Below, one piece after another: positions 14,823 through 17,066 of a DNA stretch of 17,066 nucleotides (positions are counted from its first letter, which is position 1; each line of letters begins with the position of its first letter). Both the position numbers and the translations under genes were made by a program. The notes beneath the pieces are model-generated. The model worked only from the letters and a program-made list of their open reading frames with translations. It did not search any database and was not told the origin of the DNA. The DNA lies in contig JBNKFQ010000279.1 of NCBI GenBank assembly GCA_050289385.1, forward strand, positions 1 to 17,066, read 5' to 3'. The DNA comes from JBNKFQ01 sp050289385 (GTDB lineage Bacteria; Pseudomonadota; Gammaproteobacteria; Pseudomonadales; Porticoccaceae).

Positions 14823-15977
14823 ATGTCCATAGACAAGGAACTGCTCCCCGCCCTGAACGCCCGCCGCGACGCACATTTGTATCGTTCGCGTCATATTCTG
14901 CAATCCCCGGCCGGACCCGAAGTATTGGTGAATGGTGAGCGCTGCCTGGCGTTTTGCAGTAACGATTACCTTGGCCTGGCCAATCACCCGAGCGTTATTG
15001 CTGCGTTTAAACGTGCGGCTGACCAATACGGTGTTGGCAGTGGGGCGGCGCATCTGGTTTATGGCCACTCGCACGAGCACCATGCACTGGAAGAAGAGTT
15101 GGCGGCATTTACCGGTCGCCAGCGAGCGTTGCTGTTTTCTACTGGCTATATGGCCAATATTGGTGTTATTACGGCACTTTGCAACCGCGGTGATGTGGTA
15201 TACGAAGATCGTCTGAATCATGCGTCATTGCTGGATGGTGGATTGTCCAGCAATGCCCGTTTCAAGCGTTACCGCACGCTCGACGAACTGGTTGAGGGGC
15301 TGGCCAGCGCAGAAGAAACACGCAAACTGGTAGCTACTGACGGTGTGTTCAGTATGGATGGCAATCTGGCGCCGCTGGACGAGTTGGCCAAAATATGCCG
15401 CGCCAATAAAGCGTGGTTAATGGTTGATGACGCACACGGTTTTGGTATCGTTGGTCAAAATGGTGGTGGTTGCGCTGAACATTTCGCTTTGACTGCCGAA
15501 GAATTGCCGATTTTGATGGGCACGCTGGGCAAAGGTTTCGGCGCGTTCGGTGCATTTGTCGCCGGCAATGAATCCCTGATAGAAACTCTGATCCAGTTTG
15601 CCCGCACTTATATTTACACCACCGCACTGCCGCCCGCGGTAGCGGCGGCCGCCCGCGCCAGTCTGAAACTGGTTGTTGAAGAAGGCTGGCGACGGGACAA
15701 ATTACAGTGCCTGATTGCGCGTTTTCGTCGCGGTGTTCAACAGCTGGGCCTGGAATTGATGGAATCAGATACTCCGATCCAGCCGGTGTTGTTGCACGAT
15801 GACGAGCTGACTCAGAGGGCAGGGCGGGAACTGCAGGAGCGCGGTATTCTGGTCGGTGCCATTCGCCCGCCAACTGTCCCGTCCGGTGGTGGACGATTGC
15901 GAATTACCCTGTGTGCCGATCACAGCGAGCAACATGTAGATCAATTACTGGCAGCATTGGAAGACGTCGTCATATGA
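14823..15977 (+). CDS. bioF: 8-amino-7-oxononanoate synthase
   Basis: PLP-dependent enzyme of the alpha-oxoamine synthase family. It condenses pimeloyl-ACP (or -CoA) with L-alanine to give KAPA. It has 384 residues, the family's usual length. The PLP lysine is K237 in GTLGKGFGAFGAF, the PLP-stacking histidine is H133 (LNHASLLDG), and D202-D203/H205 lie in VDDAHGFG. CSNDYLGLANHP near 45-56 is a family signature. The ATG at 14823 is the only evident start, but a pyrimidine-rich stretch precedes it and I see no Shine-Dalgarno sequence. It is 75 bases downstream of bioB, and its stop overlaps the start of the bioH-bioC fusion (ATGA), which suggests coupled translation. Confidence 0.97.
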   Translation: MSIDKELLPALNARRDAHLYRSRHILQSPAGPEVLVNGERCLAFCSNDYLGLANHPSVIAAFKRAADQYGVGSGAAHLVYGHSHEHHALEEELAAFTGRQRALLFSTGYMANIGVITALCNRGDVVYEDRLNHASLLDGGLSSNARFKRYRTLDELVEGLASAEETRKLVATDGVFSMDGNLAPLDELAKICRANKAWLMVDDAHGFGIVGQNGGGCAEHFALTAEELPILMGTLGKGFGAFGAFVAGNESLIETLIQFARTYIYTTALPPAVAAAARASLKLVVEEGWRRDKLQCLIARFRRGVQQLGLELMESDTPIQPVLLHDDELTQRAGRELQERGILVGAIRPPTVPSGGGRLRITLCADHSEQHVDQLLAALEDVVI

Positions 15978-17066
15978 ATGCTGTGCAACCAGACCTGGAG
16001 TCGCAAGTTAACTGTTCCGAATCATCGCTTGTACTTCACCACTTTACTGAAGCTGCAAACAGTGATTCGTTGCCTTTTGTGTTGTTACATGGCTGGGGCT
16101 CGGACAGCACTGTTTTTCATCAACTTATTGAGCAGTTATGCAGGCAACAAACTGTAATTGCTGTCGATTTACCCGGATTTGGCAATTGCCAACCGTGGCT
16201 GGATTTTTCCCTTGAAGGCGTATTAAAAGCTCTTGAGCGACAGTTGCCGGATCGATTTAACCTGATGGGGTGGTCGCTTGGCGGTATGATCGCCACTGCG
16301 TTTGCAGCCAATCATGAGGACAGGGTAAACAAGTTAATTACTCTCGCTTGTAATGCCAGTTTTGTCGAGCACCAAAGCTGGCCCGCCGCTATGCCCCAAT
16401 CTGTTTATCGCCAATTTTGTGAATTCTTTAATGACGACTGGTTGGCGTGCTTGAAACATTTTTGTGGTTTGCAAGCAAAAGGAGATTGTCGGCAAAGAGA
16501 ATTGACTCGACAATTGCGCGCTTTGACAGAAGCTCAGGATTTATCTGCTGGTTTGGTGGCGAGTAATTGGCGCAATGCGCTCGCGCTGTTGGGAGAAATA
16601 GATAACCGCAAATTATTTACTGAACTGACTGTGCCTGGCTTGCATCTGTTCGGTGGCGCAGATGCACTGGTGCCAGCAGAAGTCGCGCAACTTTTGATGG
16701 AGTTAAATCCGGAACAAAAAACAGAAGTGTTACCAAATGTAGCCCACTGTTTTCATTTATCCGAGGGCAGTGCAGTTTGCTCTCTAATTGAACAATTTCT
16801 GACACCGTCTTCAGTTGGCATAAACTCAGTTGGCATAAGCAAGGGTGTTTCCGATATAGAGAAACTGAACAAGCGTCGTGTTGCCGAATCATTCAGCCGT
16901 GCGGCAAGTAGTTACGACGGTGCAGCAACCTTTCAACGTAACATAGCCGATCAGTTAATAGAAAGTATGCCGCCAGAATTATCACCTGCTCATGTACTGG
17001 ATGTAGGTAGTGGCACTGGTTATCTTACTGGTGTCATGCAGCAGAATTATCCTGATACTATGCTGA
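15974..17066 (+). CDS. bioHC: BioH-BioC fusion: pimeloyl-ACP methyl ester esterase plus malonyl-ACP O-methyltransferase, 3' end outside the window
   Basis: One uninterrupted frame of 364 codons runs from the ATG at 15974 to the right edge. I translated it by hand and found no stop. Residues 1 to about 285 are an alpha/beta hydrolase of the BioH type: LHGWGSD oxyanion segment, nucleophile S101 in GWSLGG, D230 and H258. The Asp-His spacing of 28 equals that of E. coli BioH. A short linker with a duplicated pentapeptide follows (about 280-289). From about residue 298 the sequence is BioC-like (KRRVAESFSRAASSYDGAATFQR), with the SAM-binding motif I VLDVGSGTG at 341-349. BioC methylates malonyl-ACP to start pimelate synthesis, and BioH removes the methyl group at the end. 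The fusion therefore joins the first and last steps of the primer route. Its start overlaps the bioF stop by one base frame (ATGA). The rest of BioC, and any bioD, lie beyond the window. Confidence 0.93.
   Translation, partial: MNAVQPDLESQVNCSESSLVLHHFTEAANSDSLPFVLLHGWGSDSTVFHQLIEQLCRQQTVIAVDLPGFGNCQPWLDFSLEGVLKALERQLPDRFNLMGWSLGGMIATAFAANHEDRVNKLITLACNASFVEHQSWPAAMPQSVYRQFCEFFNDDWLACLKHFCGLQAKGDCRQRELTRQLRALTEAQDLSAGLVASNWRNALALLGEIDNRKLFTELTVPGLHLFGGADALVPAEVAQLLMELNPEQKTEVLPNVAHCFHLSEGSAVCSLIEQFLTPSSVGINSVGISKGVSDIEKLNKRRVAESFSRAASSYDGAATFQRNIADQLIESMPPELSPAHVLDVGSGTGYLTGVMQQNYPDTML
16811..16840 (+). repeat. 15-bp tandem duplication in the bioH-bioC linker
   Basis: Two adjacent 15-base copies, TCAGTTGGCATAAAC and TCAGTTGGCATAAGC, differ at one base. 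They are in frame and encode SVGIN-SVGIS between the esterase and methyltransferase domains. The length being a multiple of three keeps the fusion open. Confidence 0.9.

Noticed and set aside
17064..17066. TGA at the very end as the stop of the bioH-bioC frame
   Set aside because: The frame from 15974 reads ...ACT ATG CTG A; this TGA is out of frame, so the gene continues beyond the window.
1..17066. Search for CRISPR arrays, tRNA/rRNA genes, insertion sequences, phage or defence genes
   Set aside because: No regularly spaced repeats, RNA gene signatures, transposase motifs or defence domains were seen; the gene content is core metabolism and signalling.

Overview
The window looks like a core chromosomal segment of a gammaproteobacterium, most likely of the Cellvibrionaceae / Saccharophagus–Teredinibacter kind. 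Three things point there. First, serB, fimX and a fimW-like gene lie together as in pseudomonads. Second, the bioB–bioF–bioH–bioC order is gammaproteobacterial. Third, bioH and bioC are fused into one reading frame, an arrangement I recall being annotated as 'BioHC' in Saccharophagus degradans and Teredinibacter turnerae. I see no transposase, integrase, phage gene, CRISPR array, tRNA or rRNA.

Layout. Position 1-1071 (+) is the 3' part of serB. Positions 1146-8764 hold four minus-strand genes, transcribed in the order epmB, a fimW-like PilZ-type gene, a FimX-family gene, and a membrane-anchored GGDEF-EAL enzyme. Divergent from epmB, on the plus strand, are efp and epmA. The uup ATPase gene (-) converges on epmA. 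A 77-residue two-helix membrane protein of unknown function (+) diverges from uup and converges on comF (-). Divergent from comF is a biotin operon (+): bioB, bioF and a bioH-bioC fusion that runs off the right edge.

How the genes work together. (1) c-di-GMP and surface behaviour: the GGDEF-EAL protein keeps intact synthase and phosphodiesterase motifs behind a periplasmic sensor. The FimX-like protein has lost the catalytic residues of both domains and should be a c-di-GMP receptor acting on type IV pili. The fimW-like protein ends in a PilZ-like barrel. A textbook CRP/Vfr-type palindrome lies between fimX and the GGDEF-EAL gene. (2) Translation: efp, epmA and epmB together supply EF-P and its beta-lysine modification, and EF-P carries Lys34. 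(3) Biotin: BioHC makes and demethylates the malonyl-ACP methyl ester primer around fatty-acid synthesis, BioF makes KAPA, and BioB inserts sulfur. A probable BirA operator covers the bioB -35 box and the comF ribosome binding site.

Most genes belong to well-known families. The items most worth a second look are the BioH-BioC fusion with its duplicated linker, the candidate BirA and CRP sites, the three-gene c-di-GMP cluster, and the unknown 77-residue membrane protein. I found no evidence for a wholly new defence or mobile system.
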